This document shows, one piece after another, positions 57,271 through 64,000 of a stretch of 64,000 nucleotides of DNA (within the stretch, counting starts at the first letter, position 1; every line of letters starts with the position of its first letter). The position numbers and the translations under genes were made by a program. Source of the stretch: Myxococcales bacterium (GTDB taxonomy: Bacteria > Myxococcota_A > Polyangia > Haliangiales > Haliangiaceae); assembly GCA_016706545.1 (NCBI GenBank), contig JADJJK010000077.1, forward strand, positions 62,001 to 126,000, given 5' to 3'. A model generated the notes under the pieces. It saw only the letters and a list, made by a program, of their open reading frames with translations. It had not been told where the DNA came from and made no database searches.

Positions 57271-57759
57271 TCAGGACGCCGAGGCGCTGGAGACCGCGGT
57301 CGACCGCGCGTCGGCGCCAGCGGCGTTGCCGGGGATGCCGCCGGAGGCGCTGCCGGTGACGCCGCTGCTGGCAGGCCTGTTGCCGGGCACGTTCGACGGA
57401 CAGCGCGCGACGAACCACACTGCATAGGCCATCAGCGCCACGGTGGTCGCGGTGATCCACCAGGCCGGCTGTCGCACGACGATCAGATAGAGCAGGCTCA
57501 CCGCCATGGAGCTCCAGGCGATGGCCTTGGCGCGCCACGACACGACGCGGTGCGCCTTCCAGGCGCGCAGGGAGGGACCAAAGACCCGGTGCGCCAACAG
57601 CCAGTGCTCCAGCCGCTGCGAGCTCTGCGAGAACCCCCACAGCGACAGCAGCATGAACGGCGTCGTTGGCAGGATGGGCAAGAAGGCGCCGACGATGCCC
57701 AGCGCGAAGAACAGCCAGCCCAGGGCCCAGTAGATCCAGCGGACTGGTGAGAGCGCCAT
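57271..57759 (-). CDS. DUF454 (YbaN-like) inner-membrane protein
   Basis: This 162-residue protein starts at ATG 57759. The family core is clear: WIYWALGWLFFALGIVGAFL, PILPTTPFMLLSLWGFSQSS, RLEHWLLAHRVFGPSLRAW. Two or three transmembrane helices are present. The C-terminal 40 residues (Ser/Ala/Gly-rich, GSASGGIPGNAAG) are an extra low-complexity tail. The family function is unknown. Confidence 0.92.
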   Translation of the reverse strand: MALSPVRWIYWALGWLFFALGIVGAFLPILPTTPFMLLSLWGFSQSSQRLEHWLLAHRVFGPSLRAWKAHRVVSWRAKAIAWSSMAVSLLYLIVVRQPAWWITATTVALMAYAVWFVARCPSNVPGNRPASSGVTGSASGGIPGNAAGADARSTAVSSASAS

Positions 57760-57867
57760 GGGTAGATGGAGTCTAGCATCGGCCGTCGTCGGGCGGTGCG
57801 TAGGACTGTCGCCTGTCTTTCTGCGACGAACGCGCGCACACCGTGGCGTGGGCAACAGCAAGGCTGC

Positions 57868-58251
57868 CTACATCAACGAACGGCTCATTTGCCGCGACGC
57901 TTGCGCACGATCTCGACGGGAGATCTCGCCGTCGATCTTGCCATCGATCGTGCCATCGGCGTTGCCGTCCGTGACCTTGGCCCGGCAGGCCAGGCGCACC
58001 TTGGTCAGGTGATAGAGGTTGCCCAGGTGGCGCAGCTCTTCGTCGGTGTACGGCGACAGGCGCTCGGCGCCCGCGCGCACCTTGACGCGACACAGGCCGC
58101 AGGTGCCCTTGCCGACGCAGGCGGTGTCGATGCCGGCGCGCGCCTTGGCCCCCGCGTCGAACAGCGAGGTGCCCGCCGCGCAGTCGATGGTGACCTCGCT
58201 GGCCGCGGCGGTGGCGTCGGCCGGCGTGATGAACGTGATCTTCACGGCCAT
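57868..58251 (-). CDS. [2Fe-2S] ferredoxin
   Basis: This 127-residue protein starts at ATG 58251, overlapping the glycosylase gene end by 10 bases. It opens MAVKITFITPAD. The cluster ligands CVGKGTCGLCRVKV and a distal Cys in LACRAKV define a plant/adrenodoxin-like [2Fe-2S] fold. GTSLFDAGAKARAGIDTAC is the usual approach to the first Cys. A charged C-terminal extension with DGTIDGKIDGEI is extra. It is a soluble electron carrier; its partner is not evident locally. Confidence 0.88.
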   Translation of the reverse strand: MAVKITFITPADATAAASEVTIDCAAGTSLFDAGAKARAGIDTACVGKGTCGLCRVKVRAGAERLSPYTDEELRHLGNLYHLTKVRLACRAKVTDGNADGTIDGKIDGEISRRDRAQASRQMSRSLM

Positions 58252-58934
58252 GGCGTCTCCGGAACCGGCCGCGACACCGAGGGGTGACCGCGCCAGGCAA
58301 AGCGCAGCGGCGCCGCGGCCCATGGGCCAGCGTAGCTCACGCCCACGCGCGGGCCCACCACCAGCTCGGGTGCTGGCGGCGCGTCGGCCAGGCGGTGGGG
58401 CAGGCTCCGCCGCGGATCGCTCGCGACAAAGAGCAGCGCGTCGTCGGTGGTCAGATCCTGGCCGCTGTGCTGGCGGCTCACTTGCAACGCCGCGCCCACC
58501 TTCCCGGGGCCGCGCGCGATCGTGGGGTCATCCTCCAGCCCGCACAGCGGCGCGGCGCCGCGGATGAGCACCGCGCTCGCGATGCCGGCCGCTTGCGTCA
58601 CCACGTTGAACATCTGGTGCGCGCCGTAGCAAACATAGACATAGGCATGCCCGGGTGGCCCAAACATGGGCGCGGTGCGCGCGGTGGTGCCAAAGCGCGC
58701 GTGGCTCGCCAGGTCTTCGGGGCCGTAATAGGCCTCGGTCTCCACGATCACCAGCGCACGCGGGCCGTGTACCAGGACGCAGCCGATGAGCTCGCGCGCC
58801 ACCAGCGCCACGTCGCGATCGAAGAAGGCGCGCCCGAGCCGCCTCGCGGCCAGCGCGTGGAGGTCAGGCGCGGGCTCGCTGGCCTTGGGCGAAGCGCTTC
58901 GCGCGCGGCGTGACGAGCGCGCGGCGCCGGCCAT
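58242..58934 (-). CDS. 3-methyladenine DNA glycosylase (AAG/MPG family)
   Basis: This 230-residue protein has FDRDVALVARELIGCVLVHG, the catalytic Glu in IVETEAYYGPEDLASHA, MFGPPGHAYVYVCYGAHQMF (Tyr intercalation region) and VVTQAAGIASAVLIRGAAPL. ARGPGKVGAALQ is the DNA-binding/active-site loop. It removes alkylated or deaminated purines. It lies 2 bases after the exonuclease gene and overlaps the ferredoxin gene, so three genes appear to share a transcript. Confidence 0.94.
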   Translation of the reverse strand: MAGAARSSRRARSASPKASEPAPDLHALAARRLGRAFFDRDVALVARELIGCVLVHGPRALVIVETEAYYGPEDLASHARFGTTARTAPMFGPPGHAYVYVCYGAHQMFNVVTQAAGIASAVLIRGAAPLCGLEDDPTIARGPGKVGAALQVSRQHSGQDLTTDDALLFVASDPRRSLPHRLADAPPAPELVVGPRVGVSYAGPWAAAPLRFAWRGHPSVSRPVPETPWP

Positions 58935-58936
58935 GC

Positions 58937-59752
58937 TCAGGTGTCCCCTTCGGCCGGCGGCAGCGCCGGCTCGCTGGCTGGGTACCCGCCCAGCAGGTGC
59001 TCGCGGTCGATCGCGGAGATCACCGGCGCCACCCGGCCGTCAGCCTCGAGCGCGGCCAGGAGCTCGGTGACCGCGGCGCGATAGGCGTCGTAGGACAGGA
59101 TGCCTTGCAGCAAGCGGAAGCGCAGGAAGACGAACGCCGTCTGGGTGATGTCCGCCAGGCAATAGCTCTGGATGGCCGGGAGCTGGCCGGCGCGATAGAG
59201 CCCCTCCACCTGGGAGCCGTCCACGCCGACCTTGCCGGGCAGGCCGCACAGCCGCGCCACCGCGTCCAGGCTGCCGGAGCGGGTGGCGCCGTGGTCGGCC
59301 AGCCAGTCGCACAGGTCCAGGTGGCCCTCCTCGCTGTAGCGATAGCGCACGCCGCGATCTCGGTAGTACCAGGCCAGCGGCACGCCATGGCACAGCGAGC
59401 GCAGCGCGATCACCGGCAGGTCGAAGGTGCGGCCGTTGTACGTCACCAGCACCGGGTGGGCCCGGCCCACGAAGCGCGAGAAGTCCACCAGCAGCTCGCG
59501 CTCTTCGCGGTCGTCCGCGGCGGGGTCGGGCAGCCGCGAGCTCTTGCTGGTGACGTTGCCCACCACGCCCAGGCGGCGGAGCTGGTAGTTGGCGTCCAGC
59601 CACAGGCAGCCGATGACGATGATGCGGTGCGCCCAGCTCGGCGGGAACGGCGGCTCCACTCCGTGCGGCAGCTCCGGCCGCGTCCAGCGGCTGGTGTCCG
59701 GAATGGTCTCGATGTCCAGGATCAGGTACTCGGTCTTGGCGGTCCGCACCAC
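58937..59752 (-). CDS. DEDDy 3'-5' exonuclease (PolB-like exo2 family)
   Basis: This 271-residue protein starts at GTG 59752. It begins EYLILDIETIPD, with the first Asp-x-Glu of DEDD exonucleases. LVTYNGRTFDLPVIALRSL carries the second Asp. HLDLCDWL and the Tyr-x-x-x-Asp in SYCLADITQT complete the active site, matching the predicted DNA polymerase B exonuclease-like (DNA_pol_B_exo2) family. It probably acts on DNA or RNA 3' ends. The adjacent DNA glycosylase gene supports a repair role. Confidence 0.88.
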   Translation of the reverse strand: MVRTAKTEYLILDIETIPDTSRWTRPELPHGVEPPFPPSWAHRIIVIGCLWLDANYQLRRLGVVGNVTSKSSRLPDPAADDREERELLVDFSRFVGRAHPVLVTYNGRTFDLPVIALRSLCHGVPLAWYYRDRGVRYRYSEEGHLDLCDWLADHGATRSGSLDAVARLCGLPGKVGVDGSQVEGLYRAGQLPAIQSYCLADITQTAFVFLRFRLLQGILSYDAYRAAVTELLAALEADGRVAPVISAIDREHLLGGYPASEPALPPAEGDT

Positions 59753-59932
59753 GCGCAGACGGTAGGCGCTGGGTCTGACGAGGTGGTCCGCCCTCCGCGG
59801 CGGACGGTCGCAGCCGCCCGCGCGATCCGGTCAGCTTGTTCGTTCTGTCGCAGGGGGCTACCCGTGCGAAACCTCACGCGATGTCAGCACAAACAGGTTT
59901 TGCCAGGGGCGGACTTTCGACAATACTTGGGC

Positions 59933-61657
59933 ATGGGCTCTGACTCTCCGTCTTTGGCGTCCGGCACGTCTCGGGTGTCCTCTGCTCTGGCCGCCCGAGC
60001 CGCCAGGTCATCCCTGACCCACTGCGCCCACTGCGCCCACCGCGTCCGCCGCGCGCACCGCGCCCACCGCGCGGGCCTGGGCGTCGCGCTGGTGGCGGCC
60101 CTTGCGCTCGCGCTGCTGGCGCGGCCAGCGGCGGCGCAGCAGTGCCGCGTGGTCGAGCTGCACCTGACGCCCACCGCGGGGCTGCAGATCGTCGCCTGGC
60201 TCGAGGACGCACAGGGCGCGTATGTGGCCACCACGTACGTCACCCACGCGGTCGGGATGTACGGCATCGGCAACCGGCCCGGCATCGTGGAGTTCAACAG
60301 CGGTCCGCGCTGGCCTTACGGTCGGCGAGAGACCACGTTCCCGGTGTGGGCCCACCGCCACGGCCAGAGCTTCCCGGCGGTGGTGTTCCAGAACAGCAGC
60401 GACACCACCGAGCGAGATCTGAGCCACCCGTTCGGCGAGTCGTCGCTGGAGTCGCACTTCTGCCGGCCGCTCAAGTCCAACGAGCCGGGCTGGGACACCG
60501 GCACCTGCGCCTCCACGGTGTACACCGACAAGGGGTCGCTGTCCGAGACCCGGACCAGCCGCTACCCGCCGCGCTCGGACGTGGCGCGCCTCAACAACGA
60601 TCACGTCTCGGTGGCCAAGTTCCGTCAGGTCAACCCGTTCGACACCATCTCGCGCGCCACCCCGGCCGGAGGTGTACCGGCGACCCTGCGCTGGACGATG
60701 CCGCAGAACCTGCCCGCCGGGAACTACGTCATGTGGGTGGAGGTTTCCAAGGAGTTCGACCACAACAGCTCGTACACCGACGCGATGCGCCCGCCGCCCG
60801 CGGTGGCCTACGGCGACTATGGCGAGCCCTATCGCGGCCAGCCCTCTGTGCTGTACCGCGTGCCGCTCTCCATCGGGCAGACGCAGACCGCCGCGCAGAC
60901 GGACAGCTACTTTGGCTACGGCGATCCCGACGGCCTCGACGGCCTCATCAGCCCGCCCGACGCGACCATCAGCACCACCGTGGCCGGCTCTGGCGCGGCG
61001 CGCCTGGCGCTGGTGCCCGAGGGCGGCGGCTATCGCGTGCGCGTGGTGGCCCGGCCGGAGATGGACTCGGTGGCGCCGGGCACCCCCGCCGCCGCCTCCG
61101 TCACCTCGGTGGCCAACGGCAGCCTGACCTTCACCTTCGAGGCCCCGGGCGAGGATGGCGCCACCGGCCGCGTCACCGAGTACGAGATCCGCATCCGCGC
61201 GGGCGAGCCGATCAACGAGTCCAACTTCGAGTCATCGATGCCGGTCTCGGTGTCGGTGGAGCCCGACGAGCCGGGGCAGCAGCAGACCGTGACCCTCAGC
61301 GGCCTCTTGCCCGAGACGCACTACTACGTGGCGGTGCGCGCCTATGACGACTGCCGCAACGCCAGCCCGCTGCTCCTGGTGGACGCCGAGACCACGGGCC
61401 GCCAGGCCGGCGAGGTCGACGCCTGCTTCGTCGCCACCGCTGCGTACGGCACCAAGCTGGCCAACGAGGTGGAGATGCTGCGCCACTTCCGCGACGCCAT
61501 GCTCTCGCGCACCGTGCTCGGGCAGCTCGCGGTCACCGCGTACTACACCTTCGGCCCCACCGTCGCCGGCGTGGTCGGCGAGTCGGAGCTCTTGCGCACC
61601 ACCGCGCGCACCGCGCTGGAGCCAGTGGTGCGGAGGGTGGGCGGGTTGAGCCAGTAG
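59933..61657 (+). CDS. Fibronectin type-III, CFI-box-CTERM secreted protein
   Basis: This 574-residue protein starts at ATG 59933. Its N-terminus contains 9-bp codon repeats (CAHCAHRVRRAHRAHRAG) and a signal helix VALVAALALALLARPAAAQQ. The mature region has strands typical of myxobacterial secreted proteins (CRVVELHLTPTAGLQIVAWL and RETTFPVWAHRHGQSFPAVV). A fibronectin type-III domain follows (about residues 375-475, YEIRIRAGEPINESNFE and LPETHYYVAVRAYDDCRN). The final 70 residues are CFI-box: ACFVATAAYGTKLANEVEML, FRDAMLSRTVLGQLAVTAYY. This C-terminal box is a predicted surface-sorting or processing signal. Confidence 0.88.
   Translation: MGSDSPSLASGTSRVSSALAARAARSSLTHCAHCAHRVRRAHRAHRAGLGVALVAALALALLARPAAAQQCRVVELHLTPTAGLQIVAWLEDAQGAYVATTYVTHAVGMYGIGNRPGIVEFNSGPRWPYGRRETTFPVWAHRHGQSFPAVVFQNSSDTTERDLSHPFGESSLESHFCRPLKSNEPGWDTGTCASTVYTDKGSLSETRTSRYPPRSDVARLNNDHVSVAKFRQVNPFDTISRATPAGGVPATLRWTMPQNLPAGNYVMWVEVSKEFDHNSSYTDAMRPPPAVAYGDYGEPYRGQPSVLYRVPLSIGQTQTAAQTDSYFGYGDPDGLDGLISPPDATISTTVAGSGAARLALVPEGGGYRVRVVARPEMDSVAPGTPAAASVTSVANGSLTFTFEAPGEDGATGRVTEYEIRIRAGEPINESNFESSMPVSVSVEPDEPGQQQTVTLSGLLPETHYYVAVRAYDDCRNASPLLLVDAETTGRQAGEVDACFVATAAYGTKLANEVEMLRHFRDAMLSRTVLGQLAVTAYYTFGPTVAGVVGESELLRTTARTALEPVVRRVGGLSQ
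60020..60073. repeat. Six tandem 9-bp repeats in the N-terminal region
   Basis: CACTGCGCC/CACCGCGCC units, degenerating at the fourth copy, encode His-Cys-Ala and His-Arg-Ala triplets ahead of the hydrophobic signal helix of the CFI-box protein. Confidence 0.75.
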
Positions 61658-61722
61658 GGACGGCGAGGAAGGCTGCGGGCAGCGACGTCGACGGCGCCGC
61701 CGCGACAGGAGCAGCAACCCAG

Positions 61723-62595
61723 ATGGCGCTCGCGGTCAGACACCATGGAGTCGGCGGGCCACGGGTGGTCGTCCTGCACGGCGGCCCAGGAGCGCCCGGA
61801 TCCGCGCGCGGGCTTGCGCGCGCCCTGTCCGGTCACTTCTCCGTGCTCGAGCCGCTGCAGCGTCGATCGGGAGCCGTGCCGCTCACGATCGAACGGCACG
61901 TCGAGGATCTGGCAGCCGTCGCGCCGCGCGCCGCGGTCGTCGGCTGGTCGTGGGGCGCGATGCTCGGGCTATCGTATGCGGTCCGCCACCCCGAGCTCGT
62001 CACCGCGCTCGTGCTCGTGGGCTGCGGCACCTATTCGACGAGCGATCGTCAACTCTACAGCGCGCGCCTCGAGGCAGCGCTTGGAGCCAAGGGGCGAGCG
62101 CGCAGGGACGAGCTGCGCGTCGCGATCTCCAGCGCGGAAGGCTCGGGCGAGCAAGATCACCTGCTCGCCGAGCTCGGCTCCCTGTATACCGCGGCGCAGA
62201 GTGTGGACCTCCTCGATGAGGACAACGAAGACGACCACGAGGGCGCGCTCTGGGTCGGCGCGCCTTACCACACCGCCGCACGGCCCCTGCGACTGACCCA
62301 GAACCCCAGAACCCAGAGACCCAGATCTTCTTTTTGTTCGGTACAGAACCAGAGAGAAACATGGGCGGTGCTGTGGACGGTGGAGCGGGCGGGGCTACCA
62401 GTGAGACCCGACCCTACGACAACCGGACGGAGATGGACTCGGTGGCCACAGCAGCCTGACCTTCACCTTCGAGGCCCCGGGAGAGGATGGCGCCACCGGC
62501 CGCGCCGCCGAGTACGAGATCCGCATTCGCGCGGGCGAGCCGATCAACGAGTCCAACTTCGAGTCATCGATGCCGGTCTCGGTGTCGGACAGTAG
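61723..62595 (+). pseudogene. Truncated alpha/beta hydrolase (proline-iminopeptidase-like) fused to foreign sequence
   Basis: The start MALAVRHHGVGGPRVVVLHG contains the oxyanion HGGPGAPGS. The nucleophile elbow VVGWSWGAMLGLSYAVRHPE (Ser about 77) and VLVGCGTYS follow. Homology runs only to about residue 183 (DDHEGALWVGA, base 62272). The C-terminal third, which should carry the catalytic Asp and His, is replaced by an unrelated stretch and then, out of frame, by a decayed copy of the neighbouring CFI-box gene. The stop falls at 62595. The enzyme is therefore almost certainly inactive. It could be an assembly join, but the CFI-derived fragment argues for a real rearrangement. Confidence 0.75.
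62283..62423. other. Unassigned segment between hydrolase remnant and CFI-box remnant
   Basis: It is less GC-rich than its flanks and contains four spaced copies of CCCAGA between about 62297 and 62324. No protein homology is seen. It is the filler at the recombination junction. Confidence 0.5.
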
Positions 62596-62610
62596 GGGCG
62601 GCGAGGAAGG
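62424..62610 (+). pseudogene. Decayed, internally deleted copy of the CFI-box protein gene
   Basis: Bases 62424-62445 match CGGAGATGGACTCGGTGGC of the intact gene near 61056. After a deletion of about 50 bases, the match resumes near 61120 and continues with few changes to about 61256 (fibronectin region). It then jumps to CAGTAGGG at 62590, matching the intact gene's stop region (61652-61672). The C-terminal box is lost. The remnant lies immediately next to the stop of the following minus-strand gene. Confidence 0.85.
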
Positions 62611-62613
62611 GCG

Positions 62614-63657
62614 CTACTTGGGGATGACCGAGGAGGCGAAGGTCAGGAACTCCGGGGTGAAGTTGAAGACGAGGCCCACCCCAAGGCTCAGGCCCGACTT
62701 GGTCACGTCCGTGTCCTTGGCGACCATGTCACCGACCGCGAGTCCATCGGCCAGGTACTCGGAGCGCCGGAGGACTCCAGTGAGTGCCACCGAGCAGCCC
62801 TGTGCCAGGTCGAACTCCGCGCCCAGGTACACCGAGCGCAGCCACTGCACGCCGTCGGAGGTGGAGGACAGGACGCCCAGACCCAGGTAGGGGGAGAAGC
62901 GGTAGTACGGCTTGGCGTCGGTGAAGGTTCGGGGTGTCAGAAAAGGCGCATAGCCCACCACCATCTCGATGGCTCCGGCGCTTCCGCCTAGGTTCACGAT
63001 CTCGTGCAGCTCTCCGGCTGGCTGCTGGCGCGTGGTGTAGTGGTCCCCGAGAGATCCGTCGTAGATCGCGCTCACCCCCACGCGCAACACGCCGGAGTAC
63101 TCCTTGGGTACGTAGGCCTCGAAGTCGTGCTTGGTCGCCGGTGCCGCGCCAGCCGCGCCAGCCGCGCCAGCCGCGCCAGCCGCTGTCACCGTGACGGAGA
63201 TCGTGGCATCACCGGTGGCACGAGCACCGAAGGTCTTGATGTATGCATTGCAGGAGCCGGGGCCAACGACGCGGATGGCTGGCGGGGCGGGGGCCGCGGG
63301 CGCAGCAGCCGGCGCCCCGAGAGGTCCAGGCAGCGTGACCCCCATCTTCCCGCTCTGCGTGATCTCGATGCTCGCGATTGCGGCGGCGGGCTCCACCAGC
63401 ACGGTCACCGGCTGGTTCGCGGGCAAGAGGGTGCTCGAGTCATTGAGGGTGCCATGGCTCGCTACCAGCCGAGGCGTGGTGCCCACCATTCTGAAGCAGA
63501 GCCACGCGGCATGCTCGGTTGCGACGCCGCATGCTTGCACCTGCGGTGTACACCAGGCGTCGGCGCGCGAGAGAGAGGGCCACAGCAGGAAGCTGGCCAA
63601 GAGAAGTAGGGGGATGCGAAGATTGGAGAGGGTGCGAGGGGGCGGGTGACTGATCAC
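62614..63657 (-). CDS. Outer-membrane-like secreted protein with Ala-rich linker
   Basis: This 347-residue protein starts at GTG 63657, with GGAG 7 bases upstream. TTG 63663 is possible but too close to that site. A signal helix RIPLLLLASFLLWPSLSRAD precedes an N-terminal domain with CTPQVQACGVA and WLCFRMVG. An Ala/Gly linker (GAAGAAGAA) follows, then a barrel-like C-terminal half: YEVLRVGVSAIYDG-type strands, YYRFSPYLGLGVLSS and SLGVGLVFNFTPEFLTF. No specific family is recognised. The stop abuts the CFI-box remnant. Confidence 0.7.
   Translation of the reverse strand: MISHPPPRTLSNLRIPLLLLASFLLWPSLSRADAWCTPQVQACGVATEHAAWLCFRMVGTTPRLVASHGTLNDSSTLLPANQPVTVLVEPAAAIASIEITQSGKMGVTLPGPLGAPAAAPAAPAPPAIRVVGPGSCNAYIKTFGARATGDATISVTVTAAGAAGAAGAAGAAPATKHDFEAYVPKEYSGVLRVGVSAIYDGSLGDHYTTRQQPAGELHEIVNLGGSAGAIEMVVGYAPFLTPRTFTDAKPYYRFSPYLGLGVLSSTSDGVQWLRSVYLGAEFDLAQGCSVALTGVLRRSEYLADGLAVGDMVAKDTDVTKSGLSLGVGLVFNFTPEFLTFASSVIPK
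63143..63178. repeat. Four tandem 9-bp repeats in Ala/Gly linker
   Basis: GCCGCGCCA is repeated four times. On the minus strand it encodes the Gly-Ala-Ala linker of the outer-membrane-like protein. Confidence 0.85.
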
Positions 63658-63724
63658 TGGCAAGCTCCTTGGCAGGTGGACGGGTGAGGTGGCGGCTTTT
63701 GGCCGCGAGAGGGCGAACGAAGGA

Positions 63725-63763
63725 GCGCGAAGGGAGCGCCAGCGGGTGGCGCTCCCTTCGCGC
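63725..63763. terminator. Strong 17-bp stem hairpin
   Basis: The arms 63725-63741 and 63747-63763 (core CGAAGGGAGCGCCA and its complement) pair perfectly around a 5-base loop GCGGG. The hairpin lies 23 bases after the stop of the minus-strand gene entering from the right edge and about 68 bases before the next gene's GTG. It lacks a T-run, so it probably acts as a transcription-attenuating or RNA-stabilising element at that transcript's end. Confidence 0.6.
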
Positions 63764-63785
63764 GAGCGGTTCCATCGGTTCGGTG

Positions 63786-64000
63786 TCAGGTCGGCGGCTT
63801 GCCGCCCAGCTCGATGTGGATGGTGATGGAGCCCGGCGCGCTCGGCGTGCGCTGGAACGACGAGGCTCGGCGGATCGAGAACGAGGCAGGGGCCCCCAGA
63901 TCATCGGCAGCGCTCGCGGTGCCCACGACGGCGACCTTTCCGGCCATCGGCGGCGGCGTCAGCGGCGGCGGAAAGATGCTGGCGGCGGCGGCCAGGGACC
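63786..64000 (-). CDS. C-terminal part of an unidentified protein (5' end outside window)
   Basis: The frame is open from base 64000 to the stop at 63786-63788, showing 71 residues: SLAAAASIFPPPLTPPP, MAGKVAVVGTASAADDLGAP, ASFSIRRASSFQR and a last strand SITIHIELGGKPPT. Codon usage is typical of real genes here. The family is not recognised. It is followed by the strong hairpin at 63725-63763. Confidence 0.55.
   Translation of the reverse strand, partial: SLAAAASIFPPPLTPPPMAGKVAVVGTASAADDLGAPASFSIRRASSFQRTPSAPGSITIHIELGGKPPT

Overview
The window is uniformly very GC-rich, with strong third-position G/C bias and dense, overlapping genes. It looks like a chromosome segment of a Myxococcota (former deltaproteobacterial myxobacterial) organism. 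The evidence is a choice-of-anchor-D-type surface protein with a MYXO-CTERM-like tail, many lipoproteins and Gly/Cys-rich secreted proteins, Ser/Thr kinases with membrane and coiled-coil tails, an FHA-sigma54 activator, a GldA/F/G-like ABC system and PilT-type motor ATPases. No rRNA, tRNA, CRISPR array, transposase or phage gene was recognised. The genus cannot be fixed from sequence alone.

Layout. 1-3186 (-): 5' part of a giant secreted repeat protein running off the left edge. 3590-4297 (+): DUF4336-like MBL-fold protein. 4459-7975 (+): two overlapping PilT-like ATPases. 7992-9367 (+): frameshifted parallel beta-helix protein. 9527-14382 (-): four-gene translationally coupled ABC/GldG/DUF4340 operon. 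14773-17064 (+): tandem, partly near-identical thrombospondin-type-3-repeat lipoproteins, the second frameshifted. 17116-19650 (+): DUF6265-like lipoprotein and a TPR protein. 19691-20591 (-): YeeE/YedE sulfur-type transporter pair, with a 17-bp-arm palindrome upstream. 21024-22685 (+): membrane adenylate cyclase. About 22900-24300: a GC-poor island with two minus-strand genes.

24463-25908 (-) is an FHA-sigma54 activator, divergent from a 1430-residue lipoprotein that ends in a di-haem cytochrome module (26075-30367, +). 30432-36405 (-) is a coupled operon of Ser/Thr kinase-STAND ATPase, TPR/PEGA membrane protein and Cys-rich lipoprotein. 36913-39246 (-) is an ECF sigma factor followed by its kinase partner. 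39334-43903 (-) holds a lipoprotein and an isoquinoline-1-oxidoreductase-type molybdenum hydroxylase cluster (Fe-S subunit, large subunit, di-haem cytochrome, outer-membrane protein). 43996-47752 (-) is a coupled cassette of three membrane coiled-coil proteins that I cannot assign to a known system; it is the best candidate here for something undescribed.

47895-50296 holds a VOC protein and two AraC regulators. 50596-53444 (+) is a glycogen branching enzyme coupled to a thioesterase. 53581-56463 (+) is a Gly-rich lipoprotein and cystathionine beta-synthase. 56451-59752 (-) holds an outer-membrane protein with CAQC repeats, a DUF454 protein, a ferredoxin, a 3-methyladenine glycosylase and a DEDDy exonuclease. 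59933-61657 (+) is a fibronectin/CFI-box secreted protein, followed by a truncated hydrolase and a decayed piece of a second CFI-box gene copy. 62614-64000 (-) is an outer-membrane-type protein and the 3' end of another gene.

Two window-wide patterns stand out. At least six genes carry single-base frameshifts, some in short C/G runs; these may be sequence errors or real decay. Short codon-phase tandem repeats (9, 12, 18, 24 and 27 bp) recur in signal peptides and linkers of exported proteins.
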